The translations under genes were made by a program, and so were the position numbers. The notes under the pieces are model-generated. The model searched no databases and was not told where the DNA came from. It worked only from the letters and a program-made list of their open reading frames with translations. A stretch of 64,000 nucleotides of DNA from Termitidicoccus mucosus (GTDB taxonomy: Bacteria; Verrucomicrobiota; Verrucomicrobiia; Opitutales; Opitutaceae), in contig NZ_CP109796.1 in NCBI RefSeq assembly GCF_038725785.1, positions 3,720,001 through 3,784,000 on the forward strand. Direction: 5' to 3'. This document shows positions 51,115-60,018 of this stretch, piece after piece; position 1 is the first letter of the stretch; each line of letters starts with the position of its first letter.

Positions 51115-51870
51115 CTAGGCGTCTCCCAAGGCCTTGCGCAGGGCTGCCAGCTCGCCGCGCAACTGCGCGACCTCCGCTTCGAGCGCATCGAGGCGCTGCG
51201 CGACCTCGGGCGGGAGCGTCATCGTCACGGTGACGGGGGCCGGAACCGCGCCTCCGATGTCGGCGGCGGACGGTTCGCCGGTGAGAAGCTGCGCCCAGCG
51301 CGCCTCTTTCTGTCCGGTCTGCCGCGCGAGTTTTCGTGTGAGCGATCCCGACGGGCGCACGGCCAGATCGGCGAGAATCTGCTCAATCTCGCCCGCATCC
51401 GGCATCGCGTGCATGCGCTCGGCGCGGGCGCGCAGCTCCGCGGTCGTTTGCGGGCCGCGCAGCAAGAGTTCCGCCAGCAACACGCGCGCGACGGACTCGA
51501 CCGGCCAGACCAGATCGAGCGTCTGCTTGTATTTCGGCACGCGGGCATCCGCGCCGGCGAAAAGCGTGGCGAGCTGCTTCTGCCGCAAGCCGTCGAGCGC
51601 CAGCTCGACCTCGCCCGCCGAGGCCTCGATGACCGGCGCGCGGTTGTTGCGCTGGTTGCAGGCGTTGACCAGGGCGTTGAGCGAGAGCGGGTAAACGTCG
51701 GGCGTGGCCAGTTCCTTCTCGATCAGGCAGCCAAGCACGCGCGCCTCGAGCGCGGAGAGCAGCAGCCCGGCCGGCGCGGCGGACGCGGATGCGGATGCGC
51801 CGGCATCGTCGGGAGACGCGGACATGGCGGAGGCGGGAATCGAGTCGGGGGAAAGCGGGTCGGCGTTCAT
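51115..51870 (-). CDS. YceH/DUF480-family protein
   Basis: A 251-residue protein. After an Ala/Ser-rich leader the two winged-helix DUF480 domains are clear: LSALEARVLGCLIEKELATP and YPLSLNALVNACNQRNNRAP, then VLLAELLLRGPQTTAELRAR. The C-terminus is a predicted coiled coil (VAQRLDALEAEVAQLRGELAALRK, in two pieces). The family is widely conserved, but no biochemical role is established. The start at 51870 is chosen over one at 51906. Confidence 0.93.
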   Translation of the reverse strand: MNADPLSPDSIPASAMSASPDDAGASASASAAPAGLLLSALEARVLGCLIEKELATPDVYPLSLNALVNACNQRNNRAPVIEASAGEVELALDGLRQKQLATLFAGADARVPKYKQTLDLVWPVESVARVLLAELLLRGPQTTAELRARAERMHAMPDAGEIEQILADLAVRPSGSLTRKLARQTGQKEARWAQLLTGEPSAADIGGAVPAPVTVTMTLPPEVAQRLDALEAEVAQLRGELAALRKALGDA

Positions 51871-51955
51871 GCGGCGATCTTCATCGCGGACAAACGCAGG
51901 CCGCAAGCGCAGAGGGAGCGACGGCAGGCGGCCCGCGAGGCGCCACCGCCCATTT

Positions 51956-53326
51956 TCAAGACCGGCCGGGGCGGGTTTGCTGGCGCGAGGAATCGCGGGA
52001 GGACGACGAACGCGGGGATGCCGTCGCCTTGTCCTGTCTTTCCGATGAGCGGCCCGGCGCGACTGCCCGCGGCTGGGTGCGCGCCGGCGGCTGGGACGGA
52101 CGCGCCTGTTGCGACGGAGCGGGCTGCACGGACGGACGGGGCTGCTGCCGGGATGGCCGGACGGCCTGCTGCTGGAGGGGCGATGGCGAGGTGCGCTGAA
52201 CCTGGCGCGGGACGGTCGTGTTTGCGGCGCGCCTGTCGGTCATGGTGGCGGCGGACTGGCGCCCATGGATTCGCGGATGGCCGGTCGGCGCGGTCGCGCG
52301 ATTGTCGAAGCCGGCCGGCCCGTCGTAGTGCGTGCGGGTCGTCGTGTGCCGGTTGAAGTGCGTCGTGGTGATGTTGCTGGCGGTTTCCTGCCGGTCGAAT
52401 GACTGGTGGCGCGGCGGCGGACGGCTGCCGGGATTGCGCCCGGGCGGAGGATTGGTCGGGCGCTGGTCGGACGGACGCTGGTAATTCGGCGGACGCGGAT
52501 GGCGGTGCGGCGGATTGGCGTGCGCCCAGTCCGGGTTGCCGCGGGGCGGGCGCGGATGGATGACCGGGCCGGGCGGACGGTGAGGCGGCGGCGGGCGGTG
52601 CGGATTGGGCCGCCAAGTGTGCCGGTATTTCAGATGCGGCGGCGGGGGCGGCCCGTAACGCCACGCGGGGCGGTAATACCATGAGGGCGACCACGCGCCG
52701 ATCCAGATGCTGCGGCCGATCCAGTTGCAATCGTAGGAAAGCCACGGGCCGCAGGGCCAGGCGGGGCCATAGTAGTAGCGCACCCGGCTCACATAAACGA
52801 CGGCGGGGTCGTAATAGGGCACATAAACCACCTCGGTGCGCGTGGGGATGATGCGGATGTAGTCGCCCTCGTTGACCACGGTGAGCTGCTCGTTGCTCGG
52901 GAGGTTGCCGACGGACTGGGCCTGGCCGCGAAGCCGCTGGACGGCGGCCATCACGTCTTCGGGCTGGGCGATGACGGCGGCGCCGAGTTGCTGCGTCCAG
53001 GCGAGGTTTTCGTCCATCCAGCGCAGCACGTCCGGATAATGCGCGAGGGCGCGCACGCTGGCGTCCCAAGGCTGGTTGTCGATTTGCGCGGCGTCGCCGC
53101 CGTTCTCGAGGTAACGCGCGGCAAGCACGATGTCGGCGGGATTGGTGGACGCGGGCAGGATGACGGCGAGGAGCGTGTCGGGATACAACGCGACGGGACC
53201 GGCAAGCGTGTCGAGGGCGGAAGCGTCAAGCCGGGCGGTCTCGGCGGCGGCGGGAGATGGGTCGGCCCGCATGGCACCTGCGAGGAGGATGCCCAGGCCC
53301 AGAAAAAGGAAGGTGATCGTTTTCAT
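51956..53326 (-). CDS. DUF3300-family secreted protein with a Pro/Arg-rich tail
   Basis: A 456-residue protein with a signal peptide (TITFLFLGLGILLAGAMRA). Residues about 35-200 form the DUF3300 domain (LDTLAGPVALYPDTLLAVIL; STNPADIVLAARYLE; VVYVPYYDPAVVY). The middle is Trp/Tyr/Pro-rich (WYYRPAWRYGPPPPPH). The tail from about 250 is low in complexity, rich in Pro, Arg, His and Gln (SRQQPRPSVQPAPSQQARPS). The function of the family is unknown; location in the envelope is expected. It lies 110 bases downstream of the GT8 gene on the same strand. Confidence 0.88.
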   Translation of the reverse strand: MKTITFLFLGLGILLAGAMRADPSPAAAETARLDASALDTLAGPVALYPDTLLAVILPASTNPADIVLAARYLENGGDAAQIDNQPWDASVRALAHYPDVLRWMDENLAWTQQLGAAVIAQPEDVMAAVQRLRGQAQSVGNLPSNEQLTVVNEGDYIRIIPTRTEVVYVPYYDPAVVYVSRVRYYYGPAWPCGPWLSYDCNWIGRSIWIGAWSPSWYYRPAWRYGPPPPPHLKYRHTWRPNPHRPPPPHRPPGPVIHPRPPRGNPDWAHANPPHRHPRPPNYQRPSDQRPTNPPPGRNPGSRPPPRHQSFDRQETASNITTTHFNRHTTTRTHYDGPAGFDNRATAPTGHPRIHGRQSAATMTDRRAANTTVPRQVQRTSPSPLQQQAVRPSRQQPRPSVQPAPSQQARPSQPPARTQPRAVAPGRSSERQDKATASPRSSSSRDSSRQQTRPGRS

Positions 53327-53435
53327 GGGGAGGATGATTTTGGGCGTTTCTTTCCATGAAGGACTCCATTTCCCCGGAAAAGATGCGGGAAGTTTGCGTT
53401 TTTGGCCGCAAGGGACGGCACCGGCGTCTGGAGGA

Positions 53436-54356
53436 TTATCGAGGTTTCGTGCCGGACAATCCCACCGCCTTGCGCAGGGAATAGCGGGTGCGGGCGAGCA
53501 GCGGGCGCAGGGGCGAGTTCCGCAAGTATTGGCGGACGTTGAGTTTCGCGCGCCAGCCGGGCCAGCCGGCGACGGCCAGGGCGTCCACAAAGGGCTGGCG
53601 CGCAGCGGCGGGGTAGCCGCAATGCCAGGGTTTGTTGCGTCCGGAATAATGCAGCAGCGCGGCGTCGGCCGGGATGTCGTGGCGCTCGTAGAGCTGATGG
53701 TTCCAGCGCGAGGGAAGCCGCGCCCATTCGCGGCGGAAAAAAACGTTCAGCGCATCCTGATCGTGAGAAATGAACTGGTGCTGCTCGGCCAGGGCGAGGC
53801 AGGTGTGCAGCGCGCCGCGGCGGCGCCATTCGGCGATATTGATGACGAGGAAACCGGCGTTGAAATAAAGCTCGTCGGGCGTGGTGCCCGCGGCGAGCAC
53901 CGCGGACTGGCGGCCGATCTGGTGCTGGAAGCGCGCGTCGGGATAATTGGGCGCGGCCCAGACCGGGTGGACGGGTTGGGCGCGGGCGGTGTCGAGAAGC
54001 GGCGCGGGATTTTCCAGAAAAACGATGTCGGTGTCGAAATAGACGCAGAAATCGTCCTCGATGTGGTCGGCGACAAAGAGGCGGGCGTAGGTCAGGAGGC
54101 TGCCTTCGAGCGCGGGGGCGCGGCAGTGAGGCGGCCAGCGAAACGGGACAAACTGGAGGCGCGCGGCGGAGCCATGCCGGCGGGAGGCATGGTCGGCGAG
54201 GCGCGCGCAGACGTGCGCCGGGAAACCGCCGTCGAGGACGGTGAGATTGAACGGGGTGCCGGCGGGAAGAACCTCGACGAGCGAGCCGACGGCGGCGATG
54301 AGCCCCCAGGTGACGCCTGCGTCGCCCGAGGTGAGAAAAGAGAGTGGTGCGGTCAT
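53436..54356 (-). CDS. Glycosyltransferase family 8
   Basis: A 306-residue GT-A fold enzyme. The metal-binding DxD is in DDFCVYFDTDIVFLENP. Other GT8 marks are LYFNAGFLVINIAEWRR, FISHDQDALNVFFRREW and LLHYSGRNKPWHCGY. Relatives are LPS galactosyl/glucosyltransferases (RfaI/J type) and glycogenins. It likely adds a hexose to a surface glycan or lipopolysaccharide core. The gene begins within the stop codon of the GT2 gene (ATGA overlap), so the two are translated together. Confidence 0.92.
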   Translation of the reverse strand: MTAPLSFLTSGDAGVTWGLIAAVGSLVEVLPAGTPFNLTVLDGGFPAHVCARLADHASRRHGSAARLQFVPFRWPPHCRAPALEGSLLTYARLFVADHIEDDFCVYFDTDIVFLENPAPLLDTARAQPVHPVWAAPNYPDARFQHQIGRQSAVLAAGTTPDELYFNAGFLVINIAEWRRRGALHTCLALAEQHQFISHDQDALNVFFRREWARLPSRWNHQLYERHDIPADAALLHYSGRNKPWHCGYPAAARQPFVDALAVAGWPGWRAKLNVRQYLRNSPLRPLLARTRYSLRKAVGLSGTKPR

Positions 54357-55201
54357 GCGTGGGCGTGGAAAAACCTGGAGCGCACGAGTTCGAGCACGTG
54401 ACGGGTGGTGCGCCGGAGGAATCTGGGGTTTCGCCAGAGGTGCAGGCGGGGACGGTTCAACCTGCGGGCGAGCCGGTTGTAGTAACGGTTGATTTCGCGG
54501 TCGAAACGGTAGCGGTGAAAGGGCTTCGAGAAACGCTGGCTCATGTTGACGCCGTGCTGGCGATAGAGCGTCCAGGGATCGTCGAGCGTGACGGCTCGCC
54601 CGCGCAGGACGGCGTTGATGCAAAAGGCGATGTCCGGGCTCATGTGCGGATAGGCCGCGAGATCGAGCGGCATGATTTTTGCCAGAAGTTCGCGGCGCAT
54701 GGCGAGGGCGCTGGTCGGATAGAAAAAATCGAGATCGTGGAGGCGGCGTATCTGGCGCTCGATGGCGACGCCGTGCGTCCACTCGTGGCGGATGACGCCG
54801 AGGGAGCGCCCATCCGCGTCGATGCGGGCCAGCGGAGCCTGCACGAGCATGACGCCGGGATCGGCGGCGAAGGCGCGCCCGTAGGCGTCGAGTTTGCCGG
54901 GCAGAAAGGCGTCGTCGCTGTCGAGGAGGAAAACGAGATCGGTGTCGGGGCGGCTGTGGCGGTGGCCCTGATTGATGGCGTTGATGAGGGCGGCGCGGTT
55001 GGAGCCGGCGAACTTCGGCGCGAGGACGGCGCGGATGCGGCCGCCATAGGAGGCGAGGATGGCGCGACTGTCGTCGGTGCTGCCGTCGTCGTATACGACG
55101 ATTTCGTCGCCGGGGCGGACTTGCGCCAAGGCGGAGTCGATGCACGCGCGAAGGAAGGGCGCGTAGTTGTGGTTGTTGATGAGGATCGAGCGAGTCGGCA
55201 T
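54353..55201 (-). CDS. Glycosyltransferase family 2
   Basis: A 282-residue GT2 enzyme. N-terminal SILINNHNYAPFLRACIDSALAQ and EIVVYDDGSTDDSRAIL form the nucleotide-sugar site; the DxD-like motif is VFLLDSDDAFLPGKLD. The C-terminal 60 residues are very basic (RRLNRPRLHLWRNPRFLRRT), suggesting attachment to the inner membrane. It acts with the overlapping GT8 gene on an unknown surface glycan. Uxs at the left of the window could supply UDP-xylose, but no link is shown. Confidence 0.92.
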   Translation of the reverse strand: MPTRSILINNHNYAPFLRACIDSALAQVRPGDEIVVYDDGSTDDSRAILASYGGRIRAVLAPKFAGSNRAALINAINQGHRHSRPDTDLVFLLDSDDAFLPGKLDAYGRAFAADPGVMLVQAPLARIDADGRSLGVIRHEWTHGVAIERQIRRLHDLDFFYPTSALAMRRELLAKIMPLDLAAYPHMSPDIAFCINAVLRGRAVTLDDPWTLYRQHGVNMSQRFSKPFHRYRFDREINRYYNRLARRLNRPRLHLWRNPRFLRRTTRHVLELVRSRFFHAHA

Positions 55202-55458
55202 GGCGCGCGAAGGCCGCGGCGGGCTGGAGGGCGCGACGGCGCGATTGCGTGACGGATTATAGCATCCATCACGCCAATGCTCAAATGATTGGGCGAAGTT
55301 GGGGCGGACGGAGTCCGGCGCGGCGGGGAATTTTCTCGTTTTGTTTATGATTTCGCCGGGACGGGAAGAGGCAGGCGCGGGGCGCGGCAGGAAGCAACGC
55401 CAGCAAAGCTACGGATGCGGCCAGGCGACGCGGCTATGTTCCTGCCTGCGCCACGCGT

Positions 55459-56514
55459 TCACGCGAAGCGCGGGGCGAGGGCGGCGTGGAGTTCGCGGAT
55501 GAGCGACTCGGTCGTCTCCCAGCCGATGCAGCCGTCGGTGATGGACACGCCGTAGCGGAGTTTTTCCCTCGGCTGCGGGAAGGGCTGGTTGCCCGGGAGC
55601 AGGTTGCTCTCGACCATCGCGCCCATGACGGCGGTGTCGGCGGCGATGAGCTGGCGGGTGATCTCGCGCAGCACTTCGGCCTGGCGCTCGGGCTTCTTGG
55701 CGGAATTGTCGTGGCTGCAATCGACGAGAATGGAGCGCGACAGGCCGGCCTTCGCGAGCGCGGCGGCGGCCTCGGCGATGTGGGCGGCGGAGTAGTTCGG
55801 GCCTTTCGCGCCGCCGCGCAGGACGATGTGGCAGTAGGGGTTGCCGCGCGTGACGATGGCCGAGGCGCGGCCATCGGTGTCGATGCCGAGGAAAGTCTGG
55901 GGCTGGGAGCCGGCCTTGATGGCGTTGATGGCGGCGGCGAGCGTGCCGTCGGTGCTGTTTTTGAAGCCGAGCGGCATGGAAAGGCCCGAGGCCATCTGAC
56001 GATGCGTTTGCGACTCGGTGGTGCGCGCGCCGATGGCCGACCAGCAGATGAGGTCGGCGATGTATTGCGGCGTGATGGGATCGAGCAGCTCGGTCGCGGT
56101 CGGCAGGCCGAGGTCGAGCACCTCGCGCAGGAAACGGCGCGCGGCGAGCAGGCCGGCGGCGATGTCATGCGAGCCGTCGAGCCTCGGATCCATGATGAGC
56201 CCCTTCCAGCCGATGGCCGTGCGGGGTTTTTCAAAATACACGCGCATCACGATCAGCACGCGGTCGGCGACTTCGCGGGCGAGCGCGGCGAGGCGGCGGG
56301 CGTATTCGGCGCCGGCGGCGGTGTCATGGATGGAGCAGGGCCCGACAATGAGCAGGAAACGTTTGTCCGCCGAGAAGAGCAGGCGCTGGATTTCCTCGCG
56401 GGTGCGGGCGATAAACTCGGCCTGCGCCTCGGTCTTCGGCTCGGCGGCGAGCAACTCGGCGGGCGAGGGGAGACGGCGTGTCTCCACCACATTGATGTCG
56501 GAGGTCTTTTGCAT
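55459..56514 (-). CDS. aroF: 3-deoxy-7-phosphoheptulonate (DAHP) synthase, class I
   Basis: A 351-residue enzyme that condenses phosphoenolpyruvate with erythrose 4-phosphate, the first step of the shikimate pathway. Motifs: LLIVGPCSIHDTAAGAEYA, EKPRTAIGWKGLIMDPRLDG, SAIGARTTESQTHRQMASGL, LRGGAKGPNYSAAH and VDCSHDNSAKKPERQ. The metal ligands (Cys, His, Glu, Asp) lie in these stretches. The N-terminal 40 residues are the regulatory arm typical of AroF/G/H; which aromatic amino acid inhibits it cannot be told. The symbol aroF is given for the class. Confidence 0.95.
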   Translation of the reverse strand: MQKTSDINVVETRRLPSPAELLAAEPKTEAQAEFIARTREEIQRLLFSADKRFLLIVGPCSIHDTAAGAEYARRLAALAREVADRVLIVMRVYFEKPRTAIGWKGLIMDPRLDGSHDIAAGLLAARRFLREVLDLGLPTATELLDPITPQYIADLICWSAIGARTTESQTHRQMASGLSMPLGFKNSTDGTLAAAINAIKAGSQPQTFLGIDTDGRASAIVTRGNPYCHIVLRGGAKGPNYSAAHIAEAAAALAKAGLSRSILVDCSHDNSAKKPERQAEVLREITRQLIAADTAVMGAMVESNLLPGNQPFPQPREKLRYGVSITDGCIGWETTESLIRELHAALAPRFA

Positions 56515-56652
56515 GGCAGACCGGCCAGACTGGCACAGTGCGGGTGGCGTGCAAGCGCGCGGTGCGGCAGCGCCCTGCCCGCCGCTCGCCGCGCCACCGC
56601 CGCCAAATTCTCTTTCGACAGCCCGGGCGGGTTTTGCTTGGATCGGCGCTCC

Positions 56653-57324
56653 ATGTTTCCACAAGTGGCAACCCTGCTCGGAATCCTGACCGTCGGGCTG
56701 GTGAGTCCCGGCCCGGACTTTTTTCTCGTGCTGAAAAACAGCATGAGCGGCTCGCGCTCGCGCGCGTTTGCGACCGGCATCGGCATCGCGGTCGGCCTCA
56801 CCATGCAGGTGGTCGCGCTCTCGCTCGGACTGGCGGTCGCCCCGCCGGTCGTGCTGCGCTGCATCCAGCTCGCGGGCGCAGGCGTGCTGATCTGGCTCGG
56901 GCTGCGCGCGCTGCTCTCGCGTCCGGCCCCCGTTCCGCCCGCGGCCATTCAAGCGGCGGCCCGCGCGACCGCGGTCGGCGGCGCGACGCCGCAGGACGGC
57001 CCGGACGAACGCAGGCAGGCGATGGCGGGGTTCATGGAAGGCTTTTTGTGCAACGCCACCAACGTGAAGGTGTTCATCTTCTTCGTGAGCATTTTCTCGC
57101 AATTCCTGCCGGCGGGCGCGCCGTGGCAATGGCGCGTGGCGGTCCCGGTGATCGTGGTACTGCACGGCGCGATCATGTGGTCGCTCATCACCGCGGCGCT
57201 GCTGTCGCCCCCGGTGGCCTCGCGGCTCGCGCGGGCGCAACGCTGGCTGCCCCGGGTGTTCGGCGTGGTGCTGATCGGTTTCGCCGCCTTCGTGATCTGG
57301 GAGGCGGCGCGCGGCGCGTGGTGA
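56653..57324 (+). CDS. LysE-family amino acid exporter
   Basis: A 223-residue membrane protein with about six helices. The family start VATLLGILTVGLVSPGPDFFLVLKNSM includes the conserved SPGPD motif. The next helix pair (GIGIAVGLTMQVVALSLGLA) and the stretch FLCNATNVKVFIFFVSIFSQF (the NP-K-like motif) match RhtB/LysE exporters, which expel amino acids or homoserine lactones. It diverges from aroF; the two promoters would share 56515-56652. The substrate is unknown. Confidence 0.9.
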   Translation: MFPQVATLLGILTVGLVSPGPDFFLVLKNSMSGSRSRAFATGIGIAVGLTMQVVALSLGLAVAPPVVLRCIQLAGAGVLIWLGLRALLSRPAPVPPAAIQAAARATAVGGATPQDGPDERRQAMAGFMEGFLCNATNVKVFIFFVSIFSQFLPAGAPWQWRVAVPVIVVLHGAIMWSLITAALLSPPVASRLARAQRWLPRVFGVVLIGFAAFVIWEAARGAW

Positions 57325-57392
57325 GCGCGCGCGGGGCGCGTTTTTCCACAAGTCAGGCAGGGGCGAGGGGGGATAATTCAAAACACCCCGCC

Positions 57393-57547
57393 TCTTTCTC
57401 TTTATTCTTTATCTTTCCTCTTTCTCTTTCGTCAGGAACAGGGAACAGGGAACAGGGAACAGGAACAGGAACAGGGAACAGGGAACAGGGAACAGGGAAC
57501 AGGGAACAGGGAAGAGAAAGAGGAAAGATAAAGAATAAAGAGAAAGA
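57393..57547. repeat. Family B inverted repeat, 35-bp perfect arms, with a GGGAACA minisatellite in the loop
   Basis: Arms 57393-57427 and 57513-57547 are exact reverse complements over 35 bp (TCTTTCTCTTTATTCTTTAT...). The loop is almost entirely a tandem array of GGGAACA with a few GGAACA units (57435-57511, about 11 units). The right arm ends 7 bases before the stop codon of the LptF/G gene. Confidence 0.95.
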
Positions 57548-57554
57548 TAAAAAA

Positions 57555-58706
57555 TCAGCGCATCCGGGCGAAAAACCAGGCGCCGATGAGGATCATCGCG
57601 GCGCTGGGCACGCAGGCCGCGACGAGCGGGTCGAGCGTGCCGCGCACGCCGAGCGCGGTGGCGAATTTCATCAGCACGAAATAAAGCAGGAACAACCCCA
57701 GCGATTTCGACACGCCCACGGCCGGATTCACGCGCACGCCGGACACCGCAAACGGAATCGCGATCGCGATCACGATCAGCGGCCCGAGCGTGCTCGCGAG
57801 CACCTCGTAATAGCGGATCAGGTAGATCGTGAGCTTCGGGTTGTCGTCGCTCTGGAAATACTCGATGATGCGCCGCAGCTCGAAAAACGAAAGGTCATTC
57901 GGCTTCACGTCAAACACGAGCATGAGCGCGGGATCCTCGGTGTAATAGGACATGACGCGCTCGTCGAAATTCACCACCCGCGTCTCATGGCCCGTTTCGA
58001 GATCGAACCATGTTTCGCGCCCGCGCAGAAAAACCCAGCAGCCGCGCTCCTGGTCGTAACGCGCCTCCTCGGCGTAAAAACGGATTTTTTCCTGCCGCTT
58101 CAGCGTGAGCTCCGACACGCTCACGCCATAGGCCCGCTGCGCGAACCGGCTGTAACGGTTGATGAACCAAAGCCGGCCCGCCTGCTGGTTGTCGAACGTG
58201 ACCGTGCGCGTCACGCCCACCGCCGACGCCTCCTGCGCCTGCGCGGCCTCGTGCTTGAACCCCATCTGTTCCAGCAACGACCGCGAGGCCTCCACCGACC
58301 ACGGCACCACGCTGGCGTTGAGCCCCCACATGACGCCGCACAACACCAGCCCTGCGAGCCAGATGGCGCGCGTGATGCGGAAGATGCCCAGCCCAGCCGC
58401 GCGCATGGCGGTGATTTCGTTGCTGCGGTGGAGCTGCCCGAGCGCATAAAGCAGCGAGACCAGCACGATGACGGGCAGCACAAACGAAAGGAAACTCGGG
58501 ATGGTGATGATGAAATAATACGCCATGTCCCCGAGACCCGCGCCCATGTTTTGCAGGTCGCGAAAATCCGAATACATCGCCTGGATGAGCAGCAGTCCGA
58601 CCGTGGCGGCCAGCACCAAGGCAAAGATGGTGAGCCATTCGCGTAAGATGTGCCGGTCAATCGTGTTCAACTCGCCCGATAAAAGGAGCACGGTGATGGT
58701 TGGCAA
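57555..58706 (-). CDS. LptF/LptG-family permease (YjgP/YjgQ)
   Basis: A 383-residue membrane protein with three helices at each end and a large periplasmic beta-jellyroll between. N-terminal marks: TIDRHILREWLTIFALVLAA and LPVIVLVSLLYALGQLHRSNEITAMRAAG, whose last part is the coupling helix that contacts the ATPase LptB. C-terminal: SGVRVNPAVGVSKSLGLFLLYF. It extracts lipopolysaccharide from the inner membrane as LptB2FG. The partner permease and lptB are not adjacent. Whether this copy is LptF or LptG cannot be told. A start at 58706 gives MPTITVLLL; a later ATG would lose the first arm. Confidence 0.92.
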   Translation of the reverse strand: MPTITVLLLSGELNTIDRHILREWLTIFALVLAATVGLLLIQAMYSDFRDLQNMGAGLGDMAYYFIITIPSFLSFVLPVIVLVSLLYALGQLHRSNEITAMRAAGLGIFRITRAIWLAGLVLCGVMWGLNASVVPWSVEASRSLLEQMGFKHEAAQAQEASAVGVTRTVTFDNQQAGRLWFINRYSRFAQRAYGVSVSELTLKRQEKIRFYAEEARYDQERGCWVFLRGRETWFDLETGHETRVVNFDERVMSYYTEDPALMLVFDVKPNDLSFFELRRIIEYFQSDDNPKLTIYLIRYYEVLASTLGPLIVIAIAIPFAVSGVRVNPAVGVSKSLGLFLLYFVLMKFATALGVRGTLDPLVAACVPSAAMILIGAWFFARMR

Positions 58707-58882
58707 AACCCAAAAAAAACGAAATCGTGCACCCGCCGCCCCGAGCCTTCACTCAACACCCATCGGGCAATCCCCAAAAAATGGACAGGGCGCCAAGTCA
58801 AAAAACTGTCTGAAAATGTCACCCCTTGCCACCCGCATGCGTCATTCCTAGCCTCCCGTCCAAGAAATTTACTTCCCGACCC

Positions 58883-59428
58883 ATGAATACAGCCAACCCT
58901 GCCGCACCCGCGATATTTGCCCCCCTTACCCTGCGTGAGAAGGCGTTCTACTTCTGGAGCGCCGTTTTTGTCATCGGCAACCTTGCCCTGCCGCAACTCA
59001 GCCACCTCGCGCCGCTCGGAGGAAAAACGCTCCTGCCGATTTATTTCTTCACGCTCATCGCCGCCGTCCGCTGCGGCTGGCAGGCCGGCGTGCTCGTCGC
59101 GCTCGCCTCGCCTCTGCTCAACCACGCCCTCTTCGGCATGCCGCCCGCCGCCATGCTGCCGGTGATCCTGGCGAAATCCCTCCTCATCGCCGCGCTTGCG
59201 CCGCTCGTCACCCGCCGTCTGGGCGTCACCCTCGCCGCGCTCGCGCTCGCCGTCGTCTCCTACCAGGTGGCCGGCGGCCTCTTCGAGTGGGCATGGACCG
59301 GCAGCCCCGCCAAGGCGCTTCAAGACATCCGCATCGGCTGGCCCGGCATGCTGCTCCAGGTCATCGGCGGCCTCATCGTGCTGCGGCTGCTTGCGAGACA
59401 GCTTCCGTTCCCCTCCGCCCGCTCGTAA
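58883..59428 (+). CDS. Small polytopic membrane protein, ECF S-component-like
   Basis: A 181-residue protein with five or six hydrophobic segments. Short Gly/Pro loops (LGGKTLLPIYFFTLIAAVRCGW; SPLLNHALFGMPPAAMLPVI) resemble substrate-binding S components of energy-coupling-factor vitamin transporters. The family is not certain. The start at 58883 is chosen over one at 58826. The phosphoribosyltransferase gene starts 17 bases after its stop, so the pair is probably an operon, and uptake of a nucleobase or vitamin precursor followed by ribosylation is a plausible but unproven role. Confidence 0.65.
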   Translation: MNTANPAAPAIFAPLTLREKAFYFWSAVFVIGNLALPQLSHLAPLGGKTLLPIYFFTLIAAVRCGWQAGVLVALASPLLNHALFGMPPAAMLPVILAKSLLIAALAPLVTRRLGVTLAALALAVVSYQVAGGLFEWAWTGSPAKALQDIRIGWPGMLLQVIGGLIVLRLLARQLPFPSARS

Positions 59429-59445
59429 ATGACGGGGAGCCGGCC

Positions 59446-59856
59446 ATGACAGTCGCCGCCGACCAAAAAACCTTCGCGGACATCATCGCCCGCCTGCGCG
59501 TCCTCGCGATCCCGGAGGAGTTCGACATGATCGTCGCCATCGCCAACGGCGGCCTTCTCCCCGCCGCGCTCCTCCACGAACGCCTCGGCCTCGAGGTCAA
59601 CGTGCTTCGCATCAACTGGCGCGCCCCCGACAACACCCCGCGCGGCCCCGCCCCGCGCCTCCTCCGCGAGCCTGATTTCGACTTCGCCGGCAAACGCCTC
59701 CTGCTGGCCGACGACCGCATCAAGTCCGGCACGACCATCGTCTTCGCGAAGCAGGTTCTCTCCGCCGCCGCCCTCATCCGCACCTTCGCCATCAACGGCG
59801 CCGCCGACTACGCCCTCTACGACGAGGACTGCTTCCGCATGCCCTGGCGGCTCTGA
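59446..59856 (+). CDS. Phosphoribosyltransferase-fold protein
   Basis: A 136-residue type I PRTase-like domain. The early strand and loop are FDMIVAIANGGLLPAALLHE. The PRPP motif appears as RLLLADDRIKSGTTIVFAK, where the usual VDDvxxTGxT pattern has become ADDRIKSGTT: the two acidic residues are kept and the TG is replaced by SG. It is shorter than most hypoxanthine or xanthine PRTases. Real catalysis is likely but not certain, and the base acceptor is unknown. It is coupled to the upstream membrane protein gene. Confidence 0.8.
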   Translation: MTVAADQKTFADIIARLRVLAIPEEFDMIVAIANGGLLPAALLHERLGLEVNVLRINWRAPDNTPRGPAPRLLREPDFDFAGKRLLLADDRIKSGTTIVFAKQVLSAAALIRTFAINGAADYALYDEDCFRMPWRL

Positions 59857-59881
59857 AATCATATGACCAATCAGCAAGCAT

Positions 59882-59998
59882 AAACCGCGAAGGACACGAA
59901 GAGCGCGAAGGATAACCACAGCCAGTTTTTCCGCTCCCCATTTCGCTCACGAACCAACTCCTCCTTTTTCTTCGCACCCTTCGCGCCCTTGGCGGTTT
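59882..59998. repeat. Family E inverted repeat (CGAAGG words)
   Basis: A left arm AAACCGCGAAGGACACGAAG (59882-59911) and a right arm TTCTTCGCACCCTTCGCGCC (59968-59998) are imperfect reverse complements around 56 bases. The left arm resembles the outer arms at 3066-3356. It lies between the PRTase and DUF362 genes. Confidence 0.78.
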
Positions 59999-60018
59999 GC
60001 AACCAGCTCCCATCCTTT

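Noticed and set aside
57435-57511. CRISPR array
   Set aside because: The 6-7-base units lie without spacers; this is a minisatellite. No cas genes are present anywhere in the window.
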